DNA of 17,111 nucleotides from Kiritimatiellales bacterium (lineage in GTDB: Bacteria > Verrucomicrobiota > Kiritimatiellia > Kiritimatiellales > Pontiellaceae). Each line of letters begins with the position of its first letter. Position 1 is the stretch's first letter. The notes beneath the pieces were generated by a model, which worked only from the letters and a program-made list of their open reading frames with translations, had not been told where the DNA came from and did not search any database. The stretch spans positions 1-17,111 of the forward strand of contig WFRA01000399.1 of the NCBI GenBank assembly GCA_015486775.1. The letters are read 5' to 3'. This document shows positions 1-7,123 of this stretch, one piece after another. Position numbers and translations under genes: made by a program.

Positions 1-1345
1 TCATAAAATTATCGAGCGCGTTTTCGCAGGCTTCGACGATGGCGCTGCGGGCGGGGAAGAAGCTTTGCCAGGGCTGGGCGCTGTAGCTGAGTTTGGCAAG
101 CCCCTTGAGCGTGGTGCGGTGCTGGATGGCCAGCGAGAGGGTGTCGACCTTGTCGGTGGCCGGCAGGGTGCTGATGATCTGGCCACCAATGATGCGCAGA
201 TCCTTGGCATCCGCGACGACCTTGACCCGGAGGCTACCCGCACCGGGCATCATGGGGAAGAGGGTGGTGGTTTCGCCCCAGCCCACCACCACGTCGAAGC
301 CGCGCTTCCGGGCAAGCTCCTCGGTGAAGCCGGTGGCGCCCAGCCGCAGGTTGTAGGCGCAGGTGGCCGCGCCGTTGACAAACCCCGGATATTCAGCGTC
401 CTTGCCGGCCAGCACGCGGGCGGCGATCTTGGCCATCGGCACTGCGTTGGTGGCCAGTTTTCCGCCGATGGGTTTTTCGTCGATCAGCGAGGTGTAGCTG
501 CAGCAGTCGCCCGCCGCCAGGATGCCGGGGAGGTTGGTGCGCATGCGGCTGTCGACCACGACACCGTCGCGGGTGGTTTCGAGCCCCTGACCTTCGAAGA
601 GTTCGATGTCCGGCTTCATGCCAACGGAGAAGCAGACAAAGTCGCGGTCGGGATCGAGTTCGATGGGTTCTTCGCCGTCGACCAGCACGCCTGCGGCGCG
701 GTTGCCTTGCTTTTCGATGGAGGCCACCTGGGCGGAGAGCAGGAGGTGGATGCCATTTTCGCGCAGGGCGGCGTGGACGGCCTCGGCCATGTCGTTGTCG
801 AGCATGGCGGGGAGGGCGCGGGGTGCCATGTCGATGAGCCAGGTTTCGATGCCCCGTTCGCGGTAGGCCTGCGCCTGCTCGATGCCGATGGCACCCGCAC
901 CGATCACCACCGCGCGTTTCGCACCGCCCCGGACACCGGCGATGAGCGCCTCCATATCCTGCTGTGTTTTCACGGTATGTACATTTTCGGCATCCGCGCC
1001 GGGAATCGGCGGGCGGATGGGCGTGGCACCGGTGGCGAGGAAAAGGGTTTCGGCCTCGTAGATTTCGCCCTGGTCGTCCACGACTCGCTTCGCCTTCAGA
1101 TCCACCTCGACCGCCTTGCGCTGCACGAGGTTCACGCCGACGCCGGTGACCAGTTCGTTTTTTTTGAAAACCTTGGCTGGGTCGAAGAGTCCCTCGATCG
1201 CGTAGGGGATGGCGCAATAGACCATCGAATAGGCCTCCGGGCGCAGCATCGTGATCCGCGTTTCGGGCTTCAGCTTTTTGAGTTTGCGCGAAAAGGTGAT
1301 CCCTGCCGGGCCGCCGCCGATAACCAATAGATCTGATCGGTTCAT
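1..1345 (-). CDS. FAD/NAD(P)H-dependent pyridine nucleotide-disulfide oxidoreductase (CoA-disulfide reductase / NADH oxidase type), 3' end outside the window
   Basis: Read from ATG at 1345-1343, this frame stays open for 448 codons to the window edge, so only the last few residues should be missing (family length about 440-460). It starts with an FAD-binding dinucleotide fold (VIGGGPAG, residues 8-15). A second nucleotide fold with GAGAIG near residue 150 binds NAD(P)H, and AAGD near residue 280 is the second FAD motif. A single cysteine in VYCAIPYAI (Cys44) sits where the redox-active cysteine of CoA-disulfide reductases and NADH oxidases lies; the two-cysteine glutathione-reductase motif is absent. 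The cytosolic enzyme would therefore reduce a disulfide, persulfide or oxygen with NAD(P)H. The exact substrate cannot be read from sequence. AAGGAAG lies 5 nt before the ATG, and a strong promoter lies upstream. No partner gene is visible on the left because the window ends. Confidence 0.9.
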   Translation of the reverse strand, partial: MNRSDLLVIGGGPAGITFSRKLKKLKPETRITMLRPEAYSMVYCAIPYAIEGLFDPAKVFKKNELVTGVGVNLVQRKAVEVDLKAKRVVDDQGEIYEAETLFLATGATPIRPPIPGADAENVHTVKTQQDMEALIAGVRGGAKRAVVIGAGAIGIEQAQAYRERGIETWLIDMAPRALPAMLDNDMAEAVHAALRENGIHLLLSAQVASIEKQGNRAAGVLVDGEEPIELDPDRDFVCFSVGMKPDIELFEGQGLETTRDGVVVDSRMRTNLPGILAAGDCCSYTSLIDEKPIGGKLATNAVPMAKIAARVLAGKDAEYPGFVNGAATCAYNLRLGATGFTEELARKRGFDVVVGWGETTTLFPMMPGAGSLRVKVVADAKDLRIIGGQIISTLPATDKVDTLSLAIQHRTTLKGLAKLSYSAQPWQSFFPARSAIVEACENALDNFM

Positions 1346-1381
1346 TTTTTCTTCCTTGGGTTGGGAAAGGTTTGTGTAGTG

Positions 1382-1409
1382 AATATATACCCGCAATGAG
1401 GTATGTCAA
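1382..1409 (-). promoter_or_regulatory. Sigma70-type promoter of the oxidoreductase gene
   Basis: On the minus strand, TTGACA (1409-1404) is followed after exactly 16 bp by TATATT (1387-1382). The start codon is at 1345, which leaves a short leader carrying the AAGGAAG ribosome site. The -35 box is a perfect consensus match and the -10 box differs at one position. Confidence 0.72.
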
Positions 1410-1509
1410 GGACGCGGAGGAGAAGCAGGGGATACTTTTTCAAATTCAAGATACTCGCCCGTGATGAGGCCGGAAAAACAGTAGCCATGGACAAGCAAAC
1501 GGTGAAGGG

Positions 1510-2643
1510 CTAGGGGGTTGTTTTCGGAGACATGACAATGATCTGGATGATCCGGTCGTGTTTTGCCCAGACCCGAATTCCAAGAGAGGGCCAGCCCAGT
1601 GTGGTCAGTATGCCTTTTTTCCCCATATCGCCAGGCTTGCCGTACATTTTTCGAGCCTCCGCGAGCGTTGATCCAATGCGCAATCCTTTTGTTGTTGCTC
1701 CAGAAAAACCGGTGTTGAAGTGTATTTCCCGGCATCGCCCATCCGAGCCGATGACCGCATCGATGCAGTCGATCCGTTCCCCGCGCAGGTATCCGCATTT
1801 TAGTCCGCCCACGGTGGAGCCGAGCGCTTCGATCAATTTTTCGCGGGATGTTCCTATGGCATAGTCGCCCCAGCCAACCCCTTCGGCGACGATGGCTCCA
1901 TCGGTTGGCGCGACCTTTCTAAAGAGGTAGAACTTCGGCCTTTGGTTGCTGCCCAGCCACTCCAGAAGCATGTATTTGATGCCGGAGATTGACTTGAGGG
2001 CGTAGCGGTTGGCGGTTTTGGTTTCGGTCTGGAGCACAAAGCCCTTGATCCAGCCCAGTTGGGAATGCTCCGTCTCTCCAAGGGGCAGAAACGTGATTTT
2101 CTGGAAGGGAGGTTTGCTTTTCCCCGCTTGCTTTTCGTCGATTTGAAAACAGGCAAGCAAATTTGTTCTGTCGACAAAAACCCATTGTCCGAGAATGGCG
2201 GGGTCATCCATGAACGGAGCGGCAATGCGGTATTCCAATGCCTGAGGGGGATGGGATTTGCGGTACGCGCTGTTTTTCAGGACGTTCCACGCCAGCAAGA
2301 GCAACGCGCCGACGGCTACGAGGGAAACAAATATGCAGGCCAGTCCTCTTGCCGGGGATTCCTTCTGCTTTTTTTTCGGTACCAAAAGTGTTTTATCCTG
2401 CGTTCTCGTGGAAACGGTCGATTTGTCGGCATAGCATCCCGGGGCGTCCATTTTGGCCAGTATGGTTTCCAGAGTTAGGATGTCTGGGCACTCCTCGCCG
2501 TGGTTCGCAAGCCCGTTGACAATATGGTCGTGGATCAGTCGCAGCACGGCCTTGCGTTCAGCTTGGGACAGGTGGTCAAGATGGGTTTCAACCTCGACAA
2601 GATGGTTCCTGATCCGGTTCGAAACATTGTCGTCCAGCTTCAT
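1510..2643 (-). CDS. Membrane-anchored protein with HAAS/DUF1700-like N-terminal helices, partner of the PadR regulator
   Basis: 377 residues, start ATG at 2643 overlapping the upstream PadR stop by four bases (ATGA), so the two are translationally coupled. Residues 1-72 are helical (for example ERKAVLRLIHDHI) and resemble the HAAS/DUF1700 cytoplasmic domain often encoded beside PadR regulators. A basic stretch (PKKKQK) precedes one transmembrane helix at about 100-122. The C-terminal 250 residues would be outside the membrane. They contain two similar units near the end (GWGDYAIGTSREKLIEALG and KGLRIGSTLAEARKMYGKP) that recall the SmpA/OmlA-like 'G-x-s-x-x-x-v-x-x-x-l-G' pattern. By analogy with PadR/HAAS pairs it may sense an envelope state and act with PadR. 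The fold of the outer part and the signal are unknown to me. Confidence 0.75.
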   Translation of the reverse strand: MKLDDNVSNRIRNHLVEVETHLDHLSQAERKAVLRLIHDHIVNGLANHGEECPDILTLETILAKMDAPGCYADKSTVSTRTQDKTLLVPKKKQKESPARGLACIFVSLVAVGALLLLAWNVLKNSAYRKSHPPQALEYRIAAPFMDDPAILGQWVFVDRTNLLACFQIDEKQAGKSKPPFQKITFLPLGETEHSQLGWIKGFVLQTETKTANRYALKSISGIKYMLLEWLGSNQRPKFYLFRKVAPTDGAIVAEGVGWGDYAIGTSREKLIEALGSTVGGLKCGYLRGERIDCIDAVIGSDGRCREIHFNTGFSGATTKGLRIGSTLAEARKMYGKPGDMGKKGILTTLGWPSLGIRVWAKHDRIIQIIVMSPKTTP

Positions 2644-2981
2644 TGCGCCTCCTTGCGGGACTGTTCCACGAAGAGGCTGATGTCGTCTTTCAGGCTGTCC
2701 CAGTAGTTGTCCATCTCCTGCATGCGCTTCCTTCCCAAGGCCGTCAGCGAAAAGAAATCTTTGGGTTGGGACGAGGCATCTTCTTCGGTTTGGATGGCGA
2801 TTTTTCCATCCTTTTGGAGTTCTACCAAAAGTGGATAGAGCTTGCAGTCGCTCACGGCTAGCTTATCGATCTTTTTCAGCGTTTGGAAAATTTCATAGCC
2901 TTGCTGCTTTCCTTGGTTGAGCAGGTTCAGGACGCAGATCTCCATTAGTCCCTTCCGCAATTCCTCCAGCCACATACTCAT
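2640..2981 (-). CDS. PadR family transcriptional regulator
   Basis: 113 residues from ATG at 2981. I chose this start because GGGG at 2994-2991 is 9 nt upstream; a TTG at 2990 and an ATG at 2975 are alternatives. The sequence is typical of the small PadR-s2 group: LRKGLMEICVLNLLNQG, then GYEIFQTLKK, then SDCKLYPLLVELQKDG (the recognition-helix and wing region), then FFSLTALGRKRM before a short dimerising C-terminal helix. PadR proteins are winged-helix repressors that usually control their own operon. Here the partner is the HAAS-like membrane protein directly downstream (4-nt overlap). No clear -10/-35 pair or palindromic operator could be singled out between 2982 and 3060. Confidence 0.9.
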   Translation of the reverse strand: MSMWLEELRKGLMEICVLNLLNQGKQQGYEIFQTLKKIDKLAVSDCKLYPLLVELQKDGKIAIQTEEDASSQPKDFFSLTALGRKRMQEMDNYWDSLKDDISLFVEQSRKEAQ

Positions 2982-3116
2982 AATGCACAACCCCAGTTAA
3001 TAGGTCGAATACTGATGCAAAAGCGCGAAGGGAGCAAATACATTATTGTTCTTTAATGAGAAAGGCGGGAGCAACTATACGCGGATGGAAGGGTGTAGCG
3101 TACAAATGGAGCGGTC

Positions 3117-3131
3117 TTCGAAATCTTCGAA
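3117..3131. repeat. 15-bp inverted repeat, variant of the dispersed palindrome
   Basis: TTCGAA-ATC-TTCGAA: two 6-bp arms around 3 bp, the same 6-3-6 layout as the TTCCAA-N3-TTGGAA copies but with the C/G pair swapped. Confidence 0.45.
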
Positions 3132-3299
3132 ACGAGCCGTGAACATGAGCCTGTGGTTGGTATGCATTCGCTCGAACGCACCTTCGACCGGCTTGGGAAA
3201 TCGGAAGGGGTTGAGGCCGCAGCGCATCTCGAGGTAGTTTATGACCGCAGTGGCTTTCGGAAGTGCGGGAGCTTCGTCCGCCCCCGGAAGCGGCAGGGA

Positions 3300-3311
3300 T
3301 GTATCGATACA
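3300..3311. promoter_or_regulatory. 12-bp perfect palindrome upstream of the sigma54 promoter
   Basis: TGTATCGATACA lies 84 bp upstream of the -24 element at 3395. That is a normal distance for a sigma54 enhancer-binding activator site. The role is inferred from position only. Confidence 0.25.
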
Positions 3312-3394
3312 AAGTTCCGTCCAGAACTTGCGCAACATGTGGAGCCGGGCTGCGATTTTGAGGCGACAAACCACCAGATACGGGGTGCCGTTTG

Positions 3395-3410
3395 TGGCAC
3401 TTGAAATGCT
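3395..3410 (+). promoter_or_regulatory. Sigma54 (RpoN) promoter of the GspG-like pseudopilin
   Basis: TGGCAC-TTGAA-ATGCT places GG (3396-3397) exactly 10 bp before GC (3408-3409). Consensus is TGGCAC-N5-TTGCW; the only departure in the -12 element is A for the first T. The predicted start near 3421 leaves a leader of about 60 nt before the ATG at 3481. A second, nearly identical element (TGGCACTTnAAnTGCT shared) stands before the next pilin operon. Confidence 0.68.
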
Positions 3411-3445
3411 TGTAAAGTGGGGGCACGGACGGAAACGATGTGGGT

Positions 3446-3460
3446 TTCCTGAGCTTGGAA
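3446..3460. repeat. Imperfect copy of the 15-bp palindrome in the pseudopilin leader
   Basis: TTCCTGAGCTTGGAA: one mismatch from TTCCA-N5-TGGAA. It lies in the predicted 5' leader, 20 bp before the start codon, and could form a small hairpin near the ribosome site. Confidence 0.5.
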
Positions 3461-3480
3461 GCCAACAAATGAGGTGGATG

Positions 3481-3942
3481 ATGAAAAAGCGCGGATTTAC
3501 GCTGGTGGAAATTATGGTGGTAGTTTCGGTTGTTGGCTTGCTTGCGGGCATGGGAGCCTTTGCGGCACGGAAAGGTGTTCAGAACTCCCGGATCAGGCAG
3601 GCCAAGACGGAGCTTTCGATGATTTCCACTGCGGTCTTGCAGCTCGCATGGGATACTGGGAAGTGGCCCAATGGCAGACCTCGCACGAATGGCGGAAGCG
3701 CGGAGAGATGGGATATCTCTCCGGCGAGCTGCGGCCTCATGGATACCGACGGGAGCTACGACAACTGGAAAGGCCCCTACTATGATGGCGCGTTGAGGGA
3801 TCCTTGGGGGAATCGCTATTTTTTCGACCCGGATTACCGGATCAACGGGGTTAACCATGTTGCGGTTGGTTCCTTCGGGCCGAACGGTGTGGGGCCGAAC
3901 CGCTACGACAGCGATGACATCTATGTGATTCTGGATGATTGA
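3481..3942 (+). CDS. GspG-like pseudopilin (prepilin-type N-terminal cleavage/methylation protein)
   Basis: 153 residues. Start ATG 3481 is preferred over ATG 3478 because GAGG (3471-3474) is then 6 nt away. The class III signal MKKRG|FTLVE gives cleavage by prepilin peptidase after Gly5, with Phe as mature residue 1 and Glu at +5, followed by a hydrophobic helix (residues 6-28). The C-terminal half has the major-pseudopilin pattern DPWGNRYFFDPD, then SFGPNG and DSDDIYVIL, close to GspG of type II secretion. It would be assembled from the inner membrane into a pseudopilus. A sigma54 promoter precedes it and hairpins follow it, so it appears to be its own transcription unit, separate from the minor-pilin operon 650 bp downstream. 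Assembly ATPase, platform and secretin genes are not in the window, so a type IV pilus role remains possible. Confidence 0.88.
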   Translation: MKKRGFTLVEIMVVVSVVGLLAGMGAFAARKGVQNSRIRQAKTELSMISTAVLQLAWDTGKWPNGRPRTNGGSAERWDISPASCGLMDTDGSYDNWKGPYYDGALRDPWGNRYFFDPDYRINGVNHVAVGSFGPNGVGPNRYDSDDIYVILDD

Positions 3943-3981
3943 TCCCAATTCGGCAAAGCCGGAATTCAATGGGGATCAATC
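3937..3981. terminator. Large imperfect hairpin at the pseudopilin stop codon
   Basis: GATTGATCCC (3937-3946) pairs with GGGGATCAATC (3971-3981), and inner parts AATTCGGC / CCGGAATT also pair around AAAG. The arm overlaps the TGA stop (3940-3942). There is no T-run after it, so intrinsic termination is uncertain; it could also protect the mRNA 3' end. Confidence 0.4.
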
Positions 3982-3983
3982 GC

Positions 3984-4002
3984 CGCAATCTAACCGATTG
4001 CG
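3984..4002. repeat. Second hairpin after the pseudopilin
   Basis: CGCAATC-TAACC-GATTGCG is a perfect 7-bp stem with a 5-nt loop, 2 bp after the larger hairpin. It marks the left end of the structured non-coding block to about 4155. Confidence 0.5.
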
Positions 4003-4069
4003 CATGGAATAATGGATGAACGGATGGTTGGATGACTGAAAACGCGGCTCCATAGCGAAATGGATGGCA

Positions 4070-4088
4070 TGTCACCCAAATGGTGACA
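4070..4088. promoter_or_regulatory. TGTCACC-N5-GGTGACA palindrome, candidate regulator site
   Basis: Perfect 7-bp arms around CAAAT. The layout resembles NtrC-type enhancer sites (TGCACC-N5-GGTGCA), and a sigma54 promoter lies about 420 bp downstream. It is also the centre of a larger inverted-repeat block, so it may simply be the tip of that structure. Confidence 0.3.
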
Positions 4089-4509
4089 CGATGTCCGGTA
4101 CACCATCGGTTTCCCCCAACAATCCACTCTTCCAAACATCCAGTAATCCAAGCCGTAAGGCTACGGGCAATCGTGGAATTCGTGCAATGGTACCTAGGAA
4201 TATAGGCCGGTTGCCAGACCTGCGGTATCGGAATGGCTCGGTTTGGGTATTGCCGATGATTCAACTCCGTAATGGTAGTGTTCTTTCTTGATGGTGATCT
4301 TGGTTCCAATGCGAGTGGCGTTCGAGGTGGCTCCTTCCGGTTTTCAAAAAAGCGAAAATCGGGGGCGGCAGGAGGGAACTCCGAAAAATAATCACGCTTG
4401 CCGGTTGCTGCGCTTATGTTGGGGAAAGAGCTGTTTTCCTCCGTGCAATTGAAAAAACAGTCCAGCGAAGCGTGTTCTTTGATGGAAAGATTTTCTTGCC
4501 GCCGCAACA

Positions 4510-4525
4510 TGGCACTTCAATTGCT
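4510..4525 (+). promoter_or_regulatory. Sigma54 (RpoN) promoter of the minor-pilin operon
   Basis: TGGCAC-TTCAA-TTGCT is a full match to TGGCAC-N5-TTGCW, with GG (4511-4512) exactly 10 bp before GC (4523-4524). The predicted start near 4536 gives a leader of about 57 nt before the ATG at 4593, the same geometry as the promoter at 3395. Confidence 0.78.
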
Positions 4526-4592
4526 AAATCGGTATGGCTTGGGATTTTTTAAACCCGACGTAGAGGAAATGTCGGAAGGGAAGGCGAGAAGG

Positions 4593-5006
4593 ATGTCCGG
4601 TACGAGGAAAAAAAAGAACAAAAAGGGAACAACCCTCGTGGAGGTGCTTGTGTCCATGATCATTTTGGCCGTCGGGATTGCCGGTGCCGCGAGAATGGTT
4701 ATGGCGACCCGACAATTTTCGGATGTCGCCTCGGAAAAATACGCCGCGGTCAACCTAGCCAAGAGCCGTTTTGAACAGATGAGCATGTCGAATCTGGACG
4801 ATCTTCCCTCTTGGTCGATCAGCAATGTGGTGAGCAATGCGCAGGGGCGACCCGATCCAGATGGCAACTTCCGGGTCAACACCGTGGTGAACTATATCCA
4901 GACCAATTTGGCGGAGATTGTGATCCAGGTCTATACCCGCAACCACATGACCCGGCAATTCGACCACGCCCCCGAGCAGATAACAACCTACCTGACCGAC
5001 CTATAA
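4593..5006 (+). CDS. PilV/GspI-like minor pseudopilin
   Basis: 137 residues. Start ATG 4593 has GGGAAGG 8 nt upstream and gives a normal leader; ATG 4569 in the same frame would add eight residues. The basic leader RKKKNKKG is followed by TTLVEVLVSMIILAVGIAG: cleavage after Gly12, Glu at mature position 5, and the 'ILAVGIAG' ending that marks PilV/GspI-type minor pilins. Mature residue 1 is Thr where Phe is usual. The remainder is a short alpha/beta domain (EKYAAVNLAKSRFEQM, then a C-terminal strand region) matching GspI-type size. It should sit at the pilus tip complex with the two genes downstream; the gap to the next gene is 15 bp. A sigma54 promoter lies about 70 bp upstream. Confidence 0.85.
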   Translation: MSGTRKKKNKKGTTLVEVLVSMIILAVGIAGAARMVMATRQFSDVASEKYAAVNLAKSRFEQMSMSNLDDLPSWSISNVVSNAQGRPDPDGNFRVNTVVNYIQTNLAEIVIQVYTRNHMTRQFDHAPEQITTYLTDL

Positions 5007-5021
5007 AGGAAACCGCCGACC

Positions 5022-7121
5022 ATGCCCCTCTCCCGCAAACCGAATAAGAATGGCTTTTCTCTGGTCGAAACCGTGGTCGCCCTGAGCATTATGACGGTCG
5101 TCATTACGTTGGGCATGGGGGGCTACATGTATATGCAGAAAAACCAGATCCGGCAGATCAATCAGGGTGTGCTGGACATGGACACCCACATGGCGGCGAT
5201 GCGCTTGCAGCAGGAGATGCGCTTGAGCTCGCTCGATGAGATGATTTTCTATCCTGCGTCCGCGAAGAAGTTTACCGCCGTGAGCTTTCCGATCTTGCGT
5301 AGCGAAAACCCAACCACGAACGCCGCGGGAAAACTCGAGTGGGACGCCACGGTGGTCTACCACGCCTTCGGGAGCGGAACCGACATGAAGTTGATGCGCA
5401 CCGAATTTTCGCCGAGGGACAATTCTCTTTCCGCAGCGGATCGGCAGAACCAGTTGGCCTCCGTGATCGAGCAAGGCGACGGGTCTTCTGCGGAAAACGG
5501 GGACAATTCCACCACCGCCTGCTTGTTCGAGCATGTGTTCCAGTGGGAGATTATCCCCTTGGGAAGCTCCTACGATGCCTACAGTCCGGTTGAAAAGGTA
5601 GACAAGAAGGCCTCGCTGGGCTCCATTATCCTCCCGCCAGGAAGCCACACCCTCAAACTGGCGGTGACGGGGAAAGACAGTCGAAGCTCGGGCTATCGCC
5701 TGGGCATTGACACGCTCCGAGCCTCCACCTCCGGGCTGGAACGCGAGGCCGAGCGCCAGTCTCTGGCTGGATCGCCCGGCCCGCAAGGGCTGCTGAACAG
5801 TAGCGGCCAGGTGTCGGGCGACCACTATCTAGATTTCGAAGGAGCCGGGGTGGGCGACTATTTTTCGATAACCCTCTACAACGACCGCTGGGAAGACCGC
5901 AACTTTATTGGGGGTGCCCGCTCGAACACCACCGTCGGTGCCATTGACACCCACTACAACCCCTCGGAGTTTACCCTGAAACTCGAAGGCAACACCACCA
6001 ACTGGAGCGCCAAGGCTCAGTCGAGGGATGGAAACCTAGGCGATGAAAACGACATTGGCGGAACCAATTGGGTCAACAATGCGTTTTTCAAAGGGGCGAT
6101 TGTCCGTGTACTGTTGCGCGGCCAGGACATGGAGCAGCGCAATTCCATCTACGCCGATCCCCTTGACCACGATGGGGTGGGATGCCGGGTGGCCTTCAAG
6201 GCATCCGACATTGCGCTGAGTGGGAGAGATTTGAAGATCCGCAATGCCTATATCGATACCTGCCTCGGAACGAACATCTCCCCGCGCACCGAGGGCAACC
6301 CTGTGAAGATAACCTTTAATTCCGGCAACAACGGTATCCTGATCCAAAATGGGCATACGGTTTGGTCCGACATCATCGATTTTCCGATCTCTAGGAAAAG
6401 GAGTTATGCGGTTACCTTCCGGATTGCCACGGCTTTCGGTGAAAAAATCTATCCCTACATCTGGCGCGATGGTTTGGGGCGAACCAGTTCGTTCATGATT
6501 CCCCGCTCGCAAAACCCGCTATGGAGCGACCTGACGGCGACCGATTGGGCTTCGAACCGGATGACAAATCTGCCCTACATTGTTGCCGTCGATATGCTAC
6601 ACACCACCTACCCGCAGCGGGGAACCTATGTTTCACCGCCCGTGGACACCCTGCTGGAGGATGCCAACTTCGATACCATCGACTGGACTGAGGATCTGCC
6701 GACCGGTACGCAGATCGGCATCAAGGTGCGCTCGGCGAACTATGCGGACATGTCGGATGCGCCCGATTGGGGGGCGATCAGCGCTGTGCCGTCCCCCGGA
6801 ACGCTCACCTCCATCGCCTACAAGCGCTACGTCCAGTATCAGGCCACCCTCTATTCGAACGACAAGGGAGTGGATACGCCCAAGTTGAGGGATGTCGCCA
6901 TCCAGTGGCCCGGAGAAACCCGGTCGGTCGATATCGGCGGCACCTTCATCAACGGACCAGACTGCGGCCAGTTCGAGGCCACGGTCGACGGCCAGTCCTT
7001 GGCCTCGCCGCTACGCATCACGCTCGAGCTTTTGCAGCCGGTGCGGAGCTTCAACAACACCATGGAGACGCTGGCCTCGAAGGCCATGTTTGAACTCTAT
7101 CCAAGAAACAACGGGAGATAG
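5022..7121 (+). CDS. Very large PilW/GspJ-like minor pseudopilin
   Basis: 699 residues, start ATG 5022 with AAAGGA 11 nt upstream. The class III signal is RKPNKNG|FSLVETVVALSIM (Gly11/Phe12, Glu at +5) and a hydrophobic helix runs to about residue 35. GspJ and PilW proteins are usually about 200-350 residues. Here a normal-looking N-terminal part (to about residue 185) is followed by about 500 extra residues rich in Gly, Asn, Thr and aromatic residues, consistent with beta-sandwich or adhesin-like surface domains (for example SHTLKLAVTGKDSRSSGYRL and HYLDFEGAGVGDYFSITLYN). No motif fixes a ligand. Position second in the minor-pilin operon fits a tip component, with the extension displayed outward. 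The stop is 2 bp before the next start codon. Confidence 0.82.
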   Translation: MPLSRKPNKNGFSLVETVVALSIMTVVITLGMGGYMYMQKNQIRQINQGVLDMDTHMAAMRLQQEMRLSSLDEMIFYPASAKKFTAVSFPILRSENPTTNAAGKLEWDATVVYHAFGSGTDMKLMRTEFSPRDNSLSAADRQNQLASVIEQGDGSSAENGDNSTTACLFEHVFQWEIIPLGSSYDAYSPVEKVDKKASLGSIILPPGSHTLKLAVTGKDSRSSGYRLGIDTLRASTSGLEREAERQSLAGSPGPQGLLNSSGQVSGDHYLDFEGAGVGDYFSITLYNDRWEDRNFIGGARSNTTVGAIDTHYNPSEFTLKLEGNTTNWSAKAQSRDGNLGDENDIGGTNWVNNAFFKGAIVRVLLRGQDMEQRNSIYADPLDHDGVGCRVAFKASDIALSGRDLKIRNAYIDTCLGTNISPRTEGNPVKITFNSGNNGILIQNGHTVWSDIIDFPISRKRSYAVTFRIATAFGEKIYPYIWRDGLGRTSSFMIPRSQNPLWSDLTATDWASNRMTNLPYIVAVDMLHTTYPQRGTYVSPPVDTLLEDANFDTIDWTEDLPTGTQIGIKVRSANYADMSDAPDWGAISAVPSPGTLTSIAYKRYVQYQATLYSNDKGVDTPKLRDVAIQWPGETRSVDIGGTFINGPDCGQFEATVDGQSLASPLRITLELLQPVRSFNNTMETLASKAMFELYPRNNGR

Positions 7122-7123
7122 GC

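Larger units (their letters stand above)
3075..3338 (-). pseudogene. Possible small gene or gene remnant, function not recognised
   Basis: An 87-codon minus-strand reading frame from ATG at 3338 to a stop at 3075. Its composition is protein-like (for example INYLEMRCGLNPFRFPKPVE and HTNHRLMFTARFEDFED) and better than the other frames here. No ribosome-binding site is visible, and the open frame continues upstream to overlap the pseudopilin start, as a decayed 3' fragment would. The segment FEDFE is encoded by a 15-bp inverted repeat (3117-3131) in the same 5-codon phase as the FQxLE copies in the NAGS-like gene at 14369-15451. I do not recognise the family. It may be chance. Confidence 0.25.
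2982..3480. other. Intergenic region between the PadR operon and the first pseudopilin
   Basis: About 500 bp with divergent genes on either side. It holds a possible minus-strand gene remnant (3075-3338), a 12-bp perfect palindrome TGTATCGATACA (3300-3311), the sigma54 promoter of the pseudopilin (3395-3410) and an imperfect 15-bp palindrome in its leader (3446-3460). The upstream frame of the pseudopilin stays open through 3241-3480, but its sequence there is not pilin-like and is read as non-coding. Confidence 0.6.
3943..4592. other. 650-bp non-coding gap with inverted-repeat structure and the minor-pilin promoter
   Basis: No convincing gene in any frame. The left part (3984-4155) has an outer pair of related inverted segments: a TGGA-rich stretch at 4004-4036 and its TCCA-rich counterpart at about 4116-4151, each with the word spaced every 8-10 bp. 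Between them lies the perfect palindrome at 4070-4088. The right part (about 4160-4500) shows no structure I can name. The sigma54 promoter sits at 4510-4525, and the leader contains a possible CCGAC/GTCGG stem (4555-4575). Confidence 0.5.

Noticed and set aside
65..1330. Plus-strand ORF of 421 codons
   Set aside because: Antisense shadow of the oxidoreductase gene, whose own frame has FAD and NAD(P)H motifs, a ribosome site and a promoter.
3241..3480. N-terminal extension of the GspG-like pseudopilin
   Set aside because: The prepilin signal must be near the N-terminus, and the sigma54 promoter lies inside the extension.
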